In this document: positions 7,621-12,473 of the stretch, in pieces
Position numbering within the stretch: position 1 is the first letter of the stretch
Layout: every line of letters begins with the position of its first letter
Virus record (IMG/VR): IMGVR_UViG_3300030101_003782
Coordinates: 372 to 23,616 of that record
Origin: a virus
DNA length: 23,245 nt
Direction: 5' to 3' (one strand)
Program-made: the position numbers and the translations under genes
The notes under the pieces: generated by a model
What the model was told of the DNA's origin: nothing
Seen by the model: the letters and a program-made list of their open reading frames with translations, nothing else
Databases searched by the model: none

Positions 7621-7854
7621 ATGGAAAAGAAATTGCTTTTAGAATTACTCGAGTCAATAAAGAAGTCTAATGCTCGATTAGACCAGTTAGAAGAATTATT
7701 CCAAGAAATACGAGAAATGGTTTCAATACCAGCCGAAGAAGACAAGACAATGCCAGAAGACGAAGATATGGTTGTTCCTATTACTGATGAAATTTATAAA
7801 ATGATTTGCAGGGAAATAGGTTCAAAGACTCTTTTCTTTATGGCTATTGCTTAA
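7621..7854 (+). CDS. Small acidic coiled-coil protein, unknown function (77 aa)
   Basis: The ATG at 7621 has AAGGAG 5 nt upstream, which decides the start over a frame opening earlier at 7582. Residues about 3-35 form a leucine-rich heptad pattern (LLLELLESIKKSNARLDQLEEL). An acidic segment with EEDKTMPEDEDM follows, and the C-terminus is short and hydrophobic (TLFFMAIA). It is the last gene of the plus-strand packaging operon. Its final 33 nt overlap, on the other strand, the end of a 49-residue gene, so the two operons collide tail to tail without an intergenic gap. Family not recognised. Confidence 0.65.
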   Translation: MEKKLLLELLESIKKSNARLDQLEELFQEIREMVSIPAEEDKTMPEDEDMVVPITDEIYKMICREIGSKTLFFMAIA

Positions 7855-7971
7855 ATCGTTTATTTGCTGCTGTAAAGCCTTTATTGCAAGCTTCATAGCA
7901 TAAATCTCAGCCATACACCAAACAATGCCTTTATCCCTGTCCTTGTTGCTCTTCTTTCTTTTTGATTTCAT
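7822..7971 (-). CDS. Small overlapping gene downstream of terS (49 aa), unknown
   Basis: The frame begins at an ATG (7971-7969) inside the 3' end of the terminase small subunit gene (41-nt overlap) and ends inside the 3' end of the plus-strand coiled-coil gene (33-nt overlap). The product has a basic start (MKSKRKKSNKDRDKG) and then a helical, amphipathic region (WCMAEIYAMKLAIKALQQQINDL) that looks like real protein. No good Shine-Dalgarno is present, and M20 is an alternative start. It may be read by coupling to terS. The call rests on composition only. Confidence 0.4.
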   Translation of the reverse strand: MKSKRKKSNKDRDKGIVWCMAEIYAMKLAIKALQQQINDLSNSHKEKSL

Positions 7972-8587
7972 TTATCCATGATTTTCGTTGTGCAGGAGTA
8001 GGTCTTCTTGCAGGCAAGGGTTTCATTCCTACCTTTTCAGCTCTTTTCTTCCAACTATACCACTCTCTACGTTTACTATTGTATTGTTCTTTTTCTTTGA
8101 TTGATTTAATGGTTTGTTTTATCTTCTTCTTTTCTTTGGTAACCCTTATCTTTTGGCTCTCTGTATTCCTTTCAGGTAACTCAACCTCAATATCAGGTAT
8201 TGAATCTACAATATCCTCTACTTCAGCATCCATAACCTCAAATTCAGCCTTTTCAGACTTCAAAAACTTCTCATAAGGACTATCAATAGTAACATTGACA
8301 TTCTTAACCAATTTACCACTATGTTCTAATATAAGGCGACCTGCCTGCACATTGCCCGCTTTAGCTTCTCGTATCATTGCTTGTAAAACCGCAGGCAGTT
8401 CCCCACCAAACTCTACCATATACCTTTCATATATAGCATCGACAAATTTGGGGTTCTTTCGCCAAATATATATCAAAGATGCAGACACACCAATATCCTT
8501 AGCTACCTCAGCAGCAGTAATATCAGGCTTTAAAGCATATAGCTCAATAGCCTTCAATACATCTGGTCTTTTAAGTAAGTCCGACAT
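7931..8587 (-). CDS. terS: Terminase small subunit (218 aa)
   Basis: Recognises phage DNA to start packaging. The N-terminus has a helix-turn-helix (about 22-45, DITAAEVAKDIGVSASLIYIWRKN) like that of phBC6A51/Nu1-type small terminases and insertion-element HTHs. A helical oligomerisation region follows (AVLQAMIREAKAGNVQAGRLILEHSGK), which is characteristic of phage small terminases. The C-terminal half is highly charged and ends with basic stretches and KKKEEQQGQG. The ATG at 8587 overlaps the stop of the upstream 54-residue gene (TGATG). A TTG one codon earlier is a less likely start. It is transcribed opposite to terL and 3 kb from it. Confidence 0.8.
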   Translation of the reverse strand: MSDLLKRPDVLKAIELYALKPDITAAEVAKDIGVSASLIYIWRKNPKFVDAIYERYMVEFGGELPAVLQAMIREAKAGNVQAGRLILEHSGKLVKNVNVTIDSPYEKFLKSEKAEFEVMDAEVEDIVDSIPDIEVELPERNTESQKIRVTKEKKKIKQTIKSIKEKEQYNSKRREWYSWKKRAEKVGMKPLPARRPTPAQRKSWINEIKKKEEQQGQG

Positions 8588-8751
8588 CAATATTTAATAG
8601 TGTTCTTTAAATACTTAGCAATCCACCAACAACGACCATTATCTGAAGCCTCATTAATAGCCTTCTCAATGCGTTTATATCGGTAATAAGAACTGCTTTT
8701 CTTCTTTACCTTAGCCTCCTCCCTTTTAGCGACTAAAGTTTCTTCTTTCAT
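8587..8751 (-). CDS. Small basic protein upstream of terS (54 aa), unknown
   Basis: An ATG at 8751-8749 opens a 54-residue frame with a Lys/Glu-rich N-terminus and a basic aromatic middle (SSSYYRYKRIEKAINEA), then GRCWWIAKYLKN. Its stop codon overlaps the terS start by one base (TGATG), so the genes are co-translated. It is the first gene of the short minus-strand terS operon. No domain is recognised; DNA-binding is conceivable from charge but unsupported. Confidence 0.65.
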   Translation of the reverse strand: MKEETLVAKREEAKVKKKSSSYYRYKRIEKAINEASDNGRCWWIAKYLKNTIKY

Positions 8752-9014
8752 AGCACTAATATATAAACATTCTCACTTCTTTGCAAAATTTATTTGGTAG
8801 TTAGGTTTTACATTTTATGGGGAACGGTATCTCCAGAAAGAATGTATTGCCTATTCCCCACATACCCTCTTTTTTAATGCATAATGGGTTAAAATCATGG
8901 GTTTGTAGTTCTTTTGATAAGTATAAGAGGGAGCAAAACCCTTTATCAGTACTATTTTAGATAATATTAACAATAGAAAAAGAAAGTCTTAGTCTATATG
9001 TTATTCTTTACTAT

Positions 9015-9129
9015 GTATAGTATTAGTTTATGCTTATTCGGCTCGATTTTTAGGGTTTTACTTGCTTTATTCATATAGTATTTGTAAGGCTTAAAGTATT
9101 GCTTTAGGTATAGTTAAAGTATTAGTTTA
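9015..9129 (+). repeat. Three copies of a 16-nt word, iteron- or operator-like
   Basis: Copies at 9015-9030 (GTATAGTATTAGTTTA), 9091-9106 (TTAAAGTATTGCTTTA) and 9114-9129 (TTAAAGTATTAGTTTA). The second is partly palindromic (TAAAG-N5-CTTTA). The 12-mer AGTATTAGTTTA occurs exactly at 9019 and 9119, 100 nt apart. Regular reuse in an otherwise non-coding region suggests binding sites for an initiator or regulator. Confidence 0.5.
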
Positions 9130-9188
9130 ATTGGCTCAAATATTTAAAAAAAGACTTGTTTTATTTATTTAGGTCTATTTGGCTCAAA
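9038..9188 (+). repeat. Three TTNGGCTCRA words
   Basis: TTCGGCTCGA at 9038-9047, and TTGGCTCAAA at 9131-9140 and 9179-9188 (identical copies). The first two follow directly on copies of the AGTATTAGTTTA word, so the two motifs form composite units. Possible protein-binding sites of an origin or operator. Confidence 0.4.
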
Positions 9189-9391
9189 ATTGCCCTTTTA
9201 AAGCCATATGTACCATTTAACGACTGATAACACCTAAAAGTTGAGAAACCTTCTGAATCGCATTTTCACGAGAAGAACTTAAATAAATTGTTGCATATGT
9301 TGTAAATATATCGTATTACGCACACGCACACTTTAATTATATACCTTTTATTAAATGTTTTGTTGTTATTATGTAAATACGGATTAAATAC

Positions 9392-9420
9392 TTGCGTAAT
9401 AATTAAAATATGCTTAAAAT
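9392..9420 (+). promoter_or_regulatory. Candidate sigma70-type promoter of the early operon
   Basis: TTGCGT (9392-9397), a 17-nt spacer and TAAAAT (9415-9420), giving a start near 9427 and a leader of about 40 nt. The same layout (TTGCAT, 17 nt, TAATAT) occurs before the annealing-protein gene at 12416, which supports both. The leader contains a short ACGC/GCGT hairpin. Confidence 0.4.
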
Positions 9421-9466
9421 AGAGCAACGCCCAAATTGAGCGTCAACAAAATAAAAAGGAAACAAC

Positions 9467-9673
9467 ATGCGACAAGATATTTTAAATGCAATTAAGACTT
9501 TTGATAACGACACGCTACTTGATGTTGCTTTAACTATGGGCTTTATTAATGTTAAGCAATTATTAGAGGCACGAAAAAATAATGAGCTACCAAAAAAAGC
9601 AACAAAAGAATATATTAGAAAAATGGCTTTAGCTGATGAGAATGTAGCTGAGTGCGTTCTTTTTAACGCTTAA
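9467..9673 (+). CDS. First early gene, small protein of unknown function (68 aa)
   Basis: Starts at an ATG with AAAAAGGAAAC upstream. The product is helical and has no signal or membrane segment. It contains NAIKTFDNDTLLDVALTMGF at about 7-26, then VKQLLEARKNNELP, and a C-terminal KEYIRKMALADENVAECV. The pattern is compatible with a small helical regulatory protein, but no helix-turn-helix could be assigned. As the first gene behind the candidate early promoter it is expected to be expressed immediately after infection. Confidence 0.7.
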   Translation: MRQDILNAIKTFDNDTLLDVALTMGFINVKQLLEARKNNELPKKATKEYIRKMALADENVAECVLFNA

Positions 9674-9707
9674 ATAAATAACTAAATAAAATAAAAGGAG
9701 TTAAAAT

Positions 9708-9902
9708 ATGAAAAAAGAAAGAGTTATAATAGATGTTTGGAACACAGAAGACGGCTACGAGATATTTAGGGTATATTTAGCAGGAAAATCGGCAGGAGTT
9801 CACGAGCCACCTAACAACACTCATAGCGGAGGGTTTTTCTACTATGATATAGATGATAGCTATTTTGAGGGTTGGGAGGTCGTAGAAGACTATAGAGTAT
9901 AA
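9708..9902 (+). CDS. Small acidic protein, unknown (64 aa)
   Basis: AAAGGAG lies 8 nt upstream of the ATG. The product is rich in Asp, Glu, Gly and aromatic residues (RVIIDVWNTEDGYEIFRVYL, GGFFYYDIDDSYFEGWEVV), and looks like a compact beta-rich acidic protein. Small acidic early proteins of phages are often inhibitors or DNA mimics, but nothing here proves that. Its stop codon touches the 5' strand of stem I of the first hammerhead-like ribozyme, so cleavage would leave this mRNA ending in the ribozyme. Confidence 0.7.
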   Translation: MKKERVIIDVWNTEDGYEIFRVYLAGKSAGVHEPPNNTHSGGFFYYDIDDSYFEGWEVVEDYRV

Positions 9903-9957
9903 TTCATACTGAAGAGCTTTTAAAAAGCGAAACGGCTTTAATTAGCCGTCTATGAAT
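9902..9957 (+). ncRNA. Type I hammerhead self-cleaving ribozyme, copy 1
   Basis: All parts of the hammerhead consensus are present in order. Stem I 5' strand is 9902-9908 (ATTCATA) and the core is CTGAAGA (9909-9915). Stem II is GCTTT/AAAGC with a TAA loop (9916-9928), followed by GAAA (9929-9932). Stem III is ACGGCT/AGCCGT (9932-9937 with 9944-9949) around a 6-nt loop. The cleavage-site base is C9950 (GTC), and the stem I 3' strand TATGAAT (9951-9957) pairs perfectly with the 5' strand. The A-U pair at the base of stem III and G-C at the base of stem II are kept. Cleavage is predicted between 9950 and 9951, 28 nt before the next start codon. The open stem is stem I. Confidence 0.9.
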
Positions 9958-9978
9958 AAAATAAAAGGAGTTAAGAAC

Positions 9979-10170
9979 ATGGAAAAAATGAACAGATACA
10001 AAGAGAACTTAAGGGTTACAGATTCTAATGTATATAGCTATAATACAAAGGTTGCCGATATAGACCATATTAAAAAAGAAGTGAGGGCTTTGGGTTGGTG
10101 GTCGGTTACTACATCAAAGCATATTAATTACGTGGCTTCTGAATATGGCTATAAATCGATAAAATCTTAA
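9979..10170 (+). CDS. Small protein between two hammerhead ribozymes, unknown (63 aa)
   Basis: AAAGGAG at 9964-9970 and an 8-nt gap point to the ATG at 9979. An in-frame ATG at 9952 lies inside the ribozyme stem and before the Shine-Dalgarno, so it is unlikely to be used. The product begins MEKMNRYKENLRVTDSNVYS and has VADIDHIKKEVRALGWWSVT in the middle. It is basic and has no membrane segment or known motif. The gene is bounded by predicted self-cleavage sites at 9950/9951 and 10211/10212. Its stop codon TAA (10168-10170) is part of stem I of the second ribozyme, so terminating ribosomes would cover or melt that helix. Confidence 0.7.
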   Translation: MEKMNRYKENLRVTDSNVYSYNTKVADIDHIKKEVRALGWWSVTTSKHINYVASEYGYKSIKS

Positions 10171-10218
10171 CTGAAGAAGCTCAAAGCAGAAACGGCTATT
10201 TTTTAGCCGTCTTAAGAT
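10164..10218 (+). ncRNA. Type I hammerhead self-cleaving ribozyme, copy 2
   Basis: Stem I is ATCTTAA (10164-10170) with TTAAGAT (10212-10218), a perfect 7-bp helix of different sequence from copy 1. The core CTGAAGA (10171-10177), GAAA (10189-10192) and C10211 cleavage base are identical. Stem III is ACGGCTA/TAGCCGT (10192-10198 with 10204-10210) around a T5 loop. Stem II is weak: GCT/AGC with a CAA loop and an A-A mismatch (10178, 10188) where a G-C is usual, so cleavage may be slower. Predicted cleavage is between 10211 and 10212, before the 10238 gene. Confidence 0.85.
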
Positions 10219-10237
10219 AATAAAAGGAGATTATAAA

Positions 10238-10453
10238 ATGAATAAAAACGAAAAGTATTACATAGATAAAGACGGCAAAATTGATGTATTAAATATTAAA
10301 TATAAATGCTATGATTATTTGGGTTCAAAAATGGGTTACAAAATATATATAAACGGCTCAAAGTTTCCTAAAAAACACGGCTTTTATTATACATCAATGT
10401 ATAAAGATAATTGCATAAAATATGCTATAAAAGATTTTTATAATAATAAATAA
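10238..10453 (+). CDS. Small basic tyrosine-rich protein, unknown (71 aa)
   Basis: AAAAGGAG precedes the ATG by 8 nt. The product is rich in Lys and Tyr (KNEKYYIDKDGKIDVLNIKY, then YKIYINGSKFPKKHGFYYTSMY) and ends in NNK. No membrane segment or known motif is present. It is the first gene downstream of the second ribozyme, so its mRNA would start with a 5'-hydroxyl at 10212 after cleavage. Codon choice is more AT-rich than in the replication genes further on. Confidence 0.7.
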   Translation: MNKNEKYYIDKDGKIDVLNIKYKCYDYLGSKMGYKIYINGSKFPKKHGFYYTSMYKDNCIKYAIKDFYNNK

Positions 10454-10466
10454 GGAGTTAATAAAT

Positions 10467-10556
10467 ATGAATAATAAATGGACTAAAGAAGATTATATTT
10501 CAATGTTTTATTTTACATTAATTATAATAATCTGGTATTTTATATTTTTCGGCTAA
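10467..10556 (+). CDS. Very small single-pass membrane protein (29 aa)
   Basis: An AAGGAG lies 8 nt before the ATG at 10467. After a short polar start (MNNKWTKEDYIS) the rest is a single hydrophobic helix (MFYFTLIIIIWYFIFFG) ending at the stop. The strong ribosome site and clean topology support a real gene. Small phage membrane peptides of this type can alter the host envelope or act as exclusion factors, which is inference. Confidence 0.6.
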   Translation: MNNKWTKEDYISMFYFTLIIIIWYFIFFG

Positions 10557-10596
10557 ATAATAATAAATAAGAAGATTATAAAAGTTTACATAATAT

Positions 10597-10755
10597 ATGT
10601 TATCAGTAATAAATGCTAAGAATAAATATAAATCTATACTTATAAATATTATGAAAAAAATAAAAAAAGATATATTAAATATTATATTTTCAAGTATAAT
10701 TTCAGAGGCTTATAATTATATTATTTATATTTATTTACCATATAAAACAAAATAA
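10597..10755 (+). CDS. Doubtful small ORF (52 aa)
   Basis: A frame starting MLSVINAKNKYKSILINIMKK and ending in YLPYKTK. It lies in a 256-nt stretch between better supported genes. No Shine-Dalgarno is seen at either possible start (M1 or M19), and the composition (Ile, Lys, Asn, Tyr) is what AT-rich random DNA gives. A gene cannot be excluded. Confidence 0.25.
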   Translation: MLSVINAKNKYKSILINIMKKIKKDILNIIFSSIISEAYNYIIYIYLPYKTK

Positions 10756-10812
10756 AGCTTGGATTATAACTTTAAAGATTATAAATTAGATTATAAATAA
10801 AGGAGTTAAGAG

Positions 10813-10965
10813 ATGAGTAAATTAAAAAGTTATATATACGATTGGTTAGAAGATTACGGATATTCGCTTGGATATGATGTTCCAAGTAGATTACCCGAAA
10901 TAAAAGATATGGACTTTATATCTAAGCATAATATTTCATACAATAACTATAAAGGAGAAGAGTAA
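10813..10965 (+). CDS. Small acidic protein, unknown (50 aa)
   Basis: AAAGGAG lies 6-7 nt before the ATG. The product (MSKLKSYIYDWLEDYGYSLG at the start, NYKGEE at the end) is amphipathic and mildly acidic, with no membrane segment. Its stop overlaps the start of the next gene by one base (TAATG), and its last codons contain the ribosome site of that gene. Family not recognised. Confidence 0.65.
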   Translation: MSKLKSYIYDWLEDYGYSLGYDVPSRLPEIKDMDFISKHNISYNNYKGEE

Positions 10966-11186
10966 TGAGTTACGATGTAGAACTATGTAAATGTCAGCAT
11001 GAGTTAGAACAAGAAAAAAAGAAGACTAAAGCAATAGATGAGATTATAAATTATATCTTACAAAATAATGATTACAATTTAAAAGGCATTGAAAATATAT
11101 TAGTAAGGTATAAAATGATTGATAAAAAAGAAAAGAAAATAAATGTGCAAGACCTTGCATCTAAACTATTTGGAGGTATAAAATGA
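10965..11186 (+). CDS. Small helical protein, unknown (73 aa)
   Basis: Coupled to the gene before (TAATG) and overlapping the one after by 4 nt (ATGA). The N-terminal half is a likely coiled coil (CKCQHELEQEKKKTKAIDEI), and the C-terminus is helical (KKINVQDLASKLFGGIK). Cys8 and Cys10 are close together but no partner cysteines exist, so it is not a zinc ribbon. The three genes 10813, 10965 and 11183 form one tight unit. Confidence 0.65.
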   Translation: MSYDVELCKCQHELEQEKKKTKAIDEIINYILQNNDYNLKGIENILVRYKMIDKKEKKINVQDLASKLFGGIK

Positions 11187-11365
11187 AAATAAAAGATTAC
11201 AGAGAAAAATACAGACGGATACATATTCCAATTAGTGAGCATGACATTGATTCATTTGAAAAGTTAATAATGGGAATAAAAAGCCATATTGATTGGACAT
11301 TTGAAACTGATGATGGAGAGCCAATTAACTTAAAGTTTGTTAAAGATTATGAGGGGGAAGAATGA
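11183..11365 (+). CDS. Small protein, unknown (60 aa)
   Basis: Starts in the stop of the previous gene (ATGA) with GGAGG nearby. The product begins MKIKDYREKYRRIHIPISEH and continues with an acidic stretch (DWTFETDDGEPINLKFVKDY). No known motif. Its stop overlaps the start of the next gene by ATGA, and GGGGGAAG at its 3' end serves as that gene's ribosome site. Confidence 0.65.
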   Translation: MKIKDYREKYRRIHIPISEHDIDSFEKLIMGIKSHIDWTFETDDGEPINLKFVKDYEGEE

Positions 11366-11496
11366 AGAAAACTAAATGGACTTACGGAATACATAAATTT
11401 AAGAACAAAAAAGAGGCAGTTAATTTTCTTAAAGGTAATGGGCATAGTCAAAATTGGATAAATGGATATTTAATGATAAAGGAGCAAAAATGTTAA
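11362..11496 (+). CDS. Very small protein, unknown (44 aa)
   Basis: ATG at 11362 in an ATGA overlap, with GAGGGGGAAG upstream. The product is MKKTKWTYGIHKFKNKKEAV, then NFLKGNGHSQNWINGYLMIK and a short EQKC end. It is basic and soluble. The KNKKEAVNFLKGNG part looks like a small alpha/beta fold, but no family is recognised. It overlaps the next gene by 7 nt. Confidence 0.55.
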   Translation: MKKTKWTYGIHKFKNKKEAVNFLKGNGHSQNWINGYLMIKEQKC

Positions 11497-11639
11497 ATGA
11501 TTTAATGTTTGATTTAATCTATCTTACAGACACAACCATCACAATTATAATGAAGCTATCTATAATTATATTGATATATAAAATTATAATCGGCTTGAGA
11601 AAAAAATGTAACCTATTAAATAAAGGAGAGTTAAAATGA
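11490..11639 (+). CDS. Small membrane protein (49 aa)
   Basis: The ATG at 11490 is preceded by AAAGGAG with a 5-nt gap; an in-frame ATG at 11454 has no such site. After MLNDLMFDLIYLTDT there is one long hydrophobic helix (ITIIMKLSIIILIYKIIIGL) and a basic tail (RKKCNLLNKGELK), giving a one-pass membrane protein with its C-terminus probably inside. Function unknown. Confidence 0.6.
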   Translation: MLNDLMFDLIYLTDTTITIIMKLSIIILIYKIIIGLRKKCNLLNKGELK

Positions 11640-11791
11640 AATTACAAAAACTAAAAAAACGAATAGAAGCAACTTTAGAAGAAGAACGAAAAAATATATT
11701 TGAAGGACATCAAGACCAAAGAAATTTAGAAGGTTGGATTGAGGCTCTTGAACATTGTTTAGAGGAAATAGAGTTAGTTGAAAACCAGTAA
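11636..11791 (+). CDS. Small helical protein, unknown (51 aa)
   Basis: ATG at 11636 overlaps the previous stop by 4 nt, with AAAGGAG about 9 nt upstream. The product is a charged helix (LQKLKKRIEATLEEERKNIF) followed by DQRNLEGWIEALEHCLEEIE, likely a helical hairpin. It resembles short phage coiled-coil proteins of unknown role. Its last codons overlap the start of the zinc-ribbon gene in another frame. Confidence 0.65.
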   Translation: MKLQKLKKRIEATLEEERKNIFEGHQDQRNLEGWIEALEHCLEEIELVENQ

Positions 11792-11894
11792 ATGTTGTGG
11801 TCAGAAAGCCAAATATGGCGTAGATAAGAAAGGTTTTGGTGTGTGTTCATGGTGCAATAAGCCAAGCAAATTTATTAACAAGGAGAAAACATGA
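11778..11894 (+). CDS. Tiny zinc-ribbon protein (38 aa), TTG start
   Basis: A short frame opens at a TTG (11778) right after an in-frame TAG, so no longer form is possible. It reads MKTSKCCGQKAKYGVDKKG, then FGVCSWCNKPSKF. Cys6, Cys7, Cys23 and Cys26 form a CC...CxxC ribbon that probably binds one zinc. The gene overlaps the end of 11636-11791 and runs into the next ATG (ATGA). The ribosome site is weak, so confidence rests on the cysteine pattern and gap-free packing. Confidence 0.55.
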   Translation: MKTSKCCGQKAKYGVDKKGFGVCSWCNKPSKFINKEKT

Positions 11895-12094
11895 AGAAAA
11901 TTAATATAGAAAAAAAACTTAAAGATGAAATGAGATATAAAGTAATTTTTAAACTTACTTATTCATGCGTTTATACAATAAAAAAACTTACAAAAAATAA
12001 AACTATTAAAAATTTATGTATTAAATGTATGGATAACATAAAAAGTGTTGTTCCTAAAACAGAAATAAAAGAAATTGAACTTAATAACTTATAA
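11891..12094 (+). CDS. Small lysine-rich protein, unknown (67 aa)
   Basis: AAGGAG lies 5 nt before the ATG, which overlaps the previous stop (ATGA). The product is strongly basic (Lys about one quarter), with a mildly hydrophobic middle (YKVIFKLTYSCVYTIKKLTK) that is too charged for a membrane helix. Three cysteines (26, 43, 46) include a CIKC pair. It is the last gene of the first early block; a 379-nt gap follows. Confidence 0.6.
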   Translation: MKKINIEKKLKDEMRYKVIFKLTYSCVYTIKKLTKNKTIKNLCIKCMDNIKSVVPKTEIKEIELNNL

Positions 12095-12473
12095 TATTAC
12101 AACCTTAGTGAGCAAAAGCATAGAGGATTCCCTACCCCTATCAAAAAGAGCAGGAAACCTATGCCTTTAGAAATTACAACCTCAGAGTCGCTTTCGTGCA
12201 TACACATTATAAATTTAGCTTATAATATGCGATATTCTTTTTATTCGTCGCTAATGATATATCTCACAGTCAAAATATTTCGTCTTCTGTTAGCCTTTGA
12301 GATTCCCCTTTTGGTAGGCTATTTAAATCCATTATCGCCAAAAGTATCGAACCAAACCAATAATGGACTATTAATATATAATACTTCAAATTATAAATAC
12401 AACAATTATTTTTTCTTGCATTATTTCTATAAATATAATAATATATGCAATATACAAACAAAGGAGAGTTAAA
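12095..12473 (+). other. Intergenic region before the recombination genes
   Basis: About 379 nt separates the small-gene block from the annealing-protein gene. Open frames on both strands lack ribosome sites and protein-like composition. The region contains an inverted repeat CCATTAT (12329-12335) / ATAATGG (12360-12366), a perfect TATAAT at 12221-12226 without a good -35, and a well-formed promoter at 12416-12444. It probably marks the boundary between two transcription units. Confidence 0.55.
12416..12444 (+). promoter_or_regulatory. Candidate sigma70-type promoter of the recombination/replication operon
   Basis: TTGCAT (12416-12421), a 17-nt spacer and TAATAT (12439-12444). Transcription would start near 12451, with a leader of about 23 nt containing AAAGGAG before the ATG at 12474. 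The layout matches the candidate promoter at 9392. Confidence 0.5.

Larger units (their letters stand above)
8752..9466. other. Long non-coding region between divergent operons
   Basis: About 715 nt with no convincing gene on either strand, between terS (leftward) and the early operon (rightward). It holds a 7-bp inverted repeat TGGGGAA/TTCCCCA (8818-8824 with 8854-8860), repeated ATGGGTT words near 8884-8905 with a complementary AAAACCC at about 8937, a cluster of repeated TTAAAGTATTAGTTTA-like words, and three TTNGGCTCRA words. A candidate early promoter lies at 9392-9420. A weak leftward promoter (TTTGCA, 18 nt, TATATT) may lie at 8787-8758. The content fits a replication origin or main control region, which is inference. 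Confidence 0.6.

Noticed and set aside
9424-9449. A hairpin ACGC/GCGT followed by C just before the first early gene, looking like stem III of a third hammerhead
   Set aside because: The CUGANGA and GAAA core sequences and a stem I are absent, so it is only a short hairpin.
9903-9950. Intergenic ACGGCT/AGCCGT hairpins as plain terminators
   Set aside because: There is no U-run after them, and the surrounding conserved core fits stem III of a hammerhead instead.
12329-12366. tRNA T-arm-like GGTTCGA on the minus strand
   Set aside because: Flanking bases do not form the T stem or a cloverleaf.
12161-12472. 103-codon plus-strand frame before the annealing gene
   Set aside because: No ribosome site, composition like random AT-rich DNA, and it contains the promoter elements and inverted repeat.
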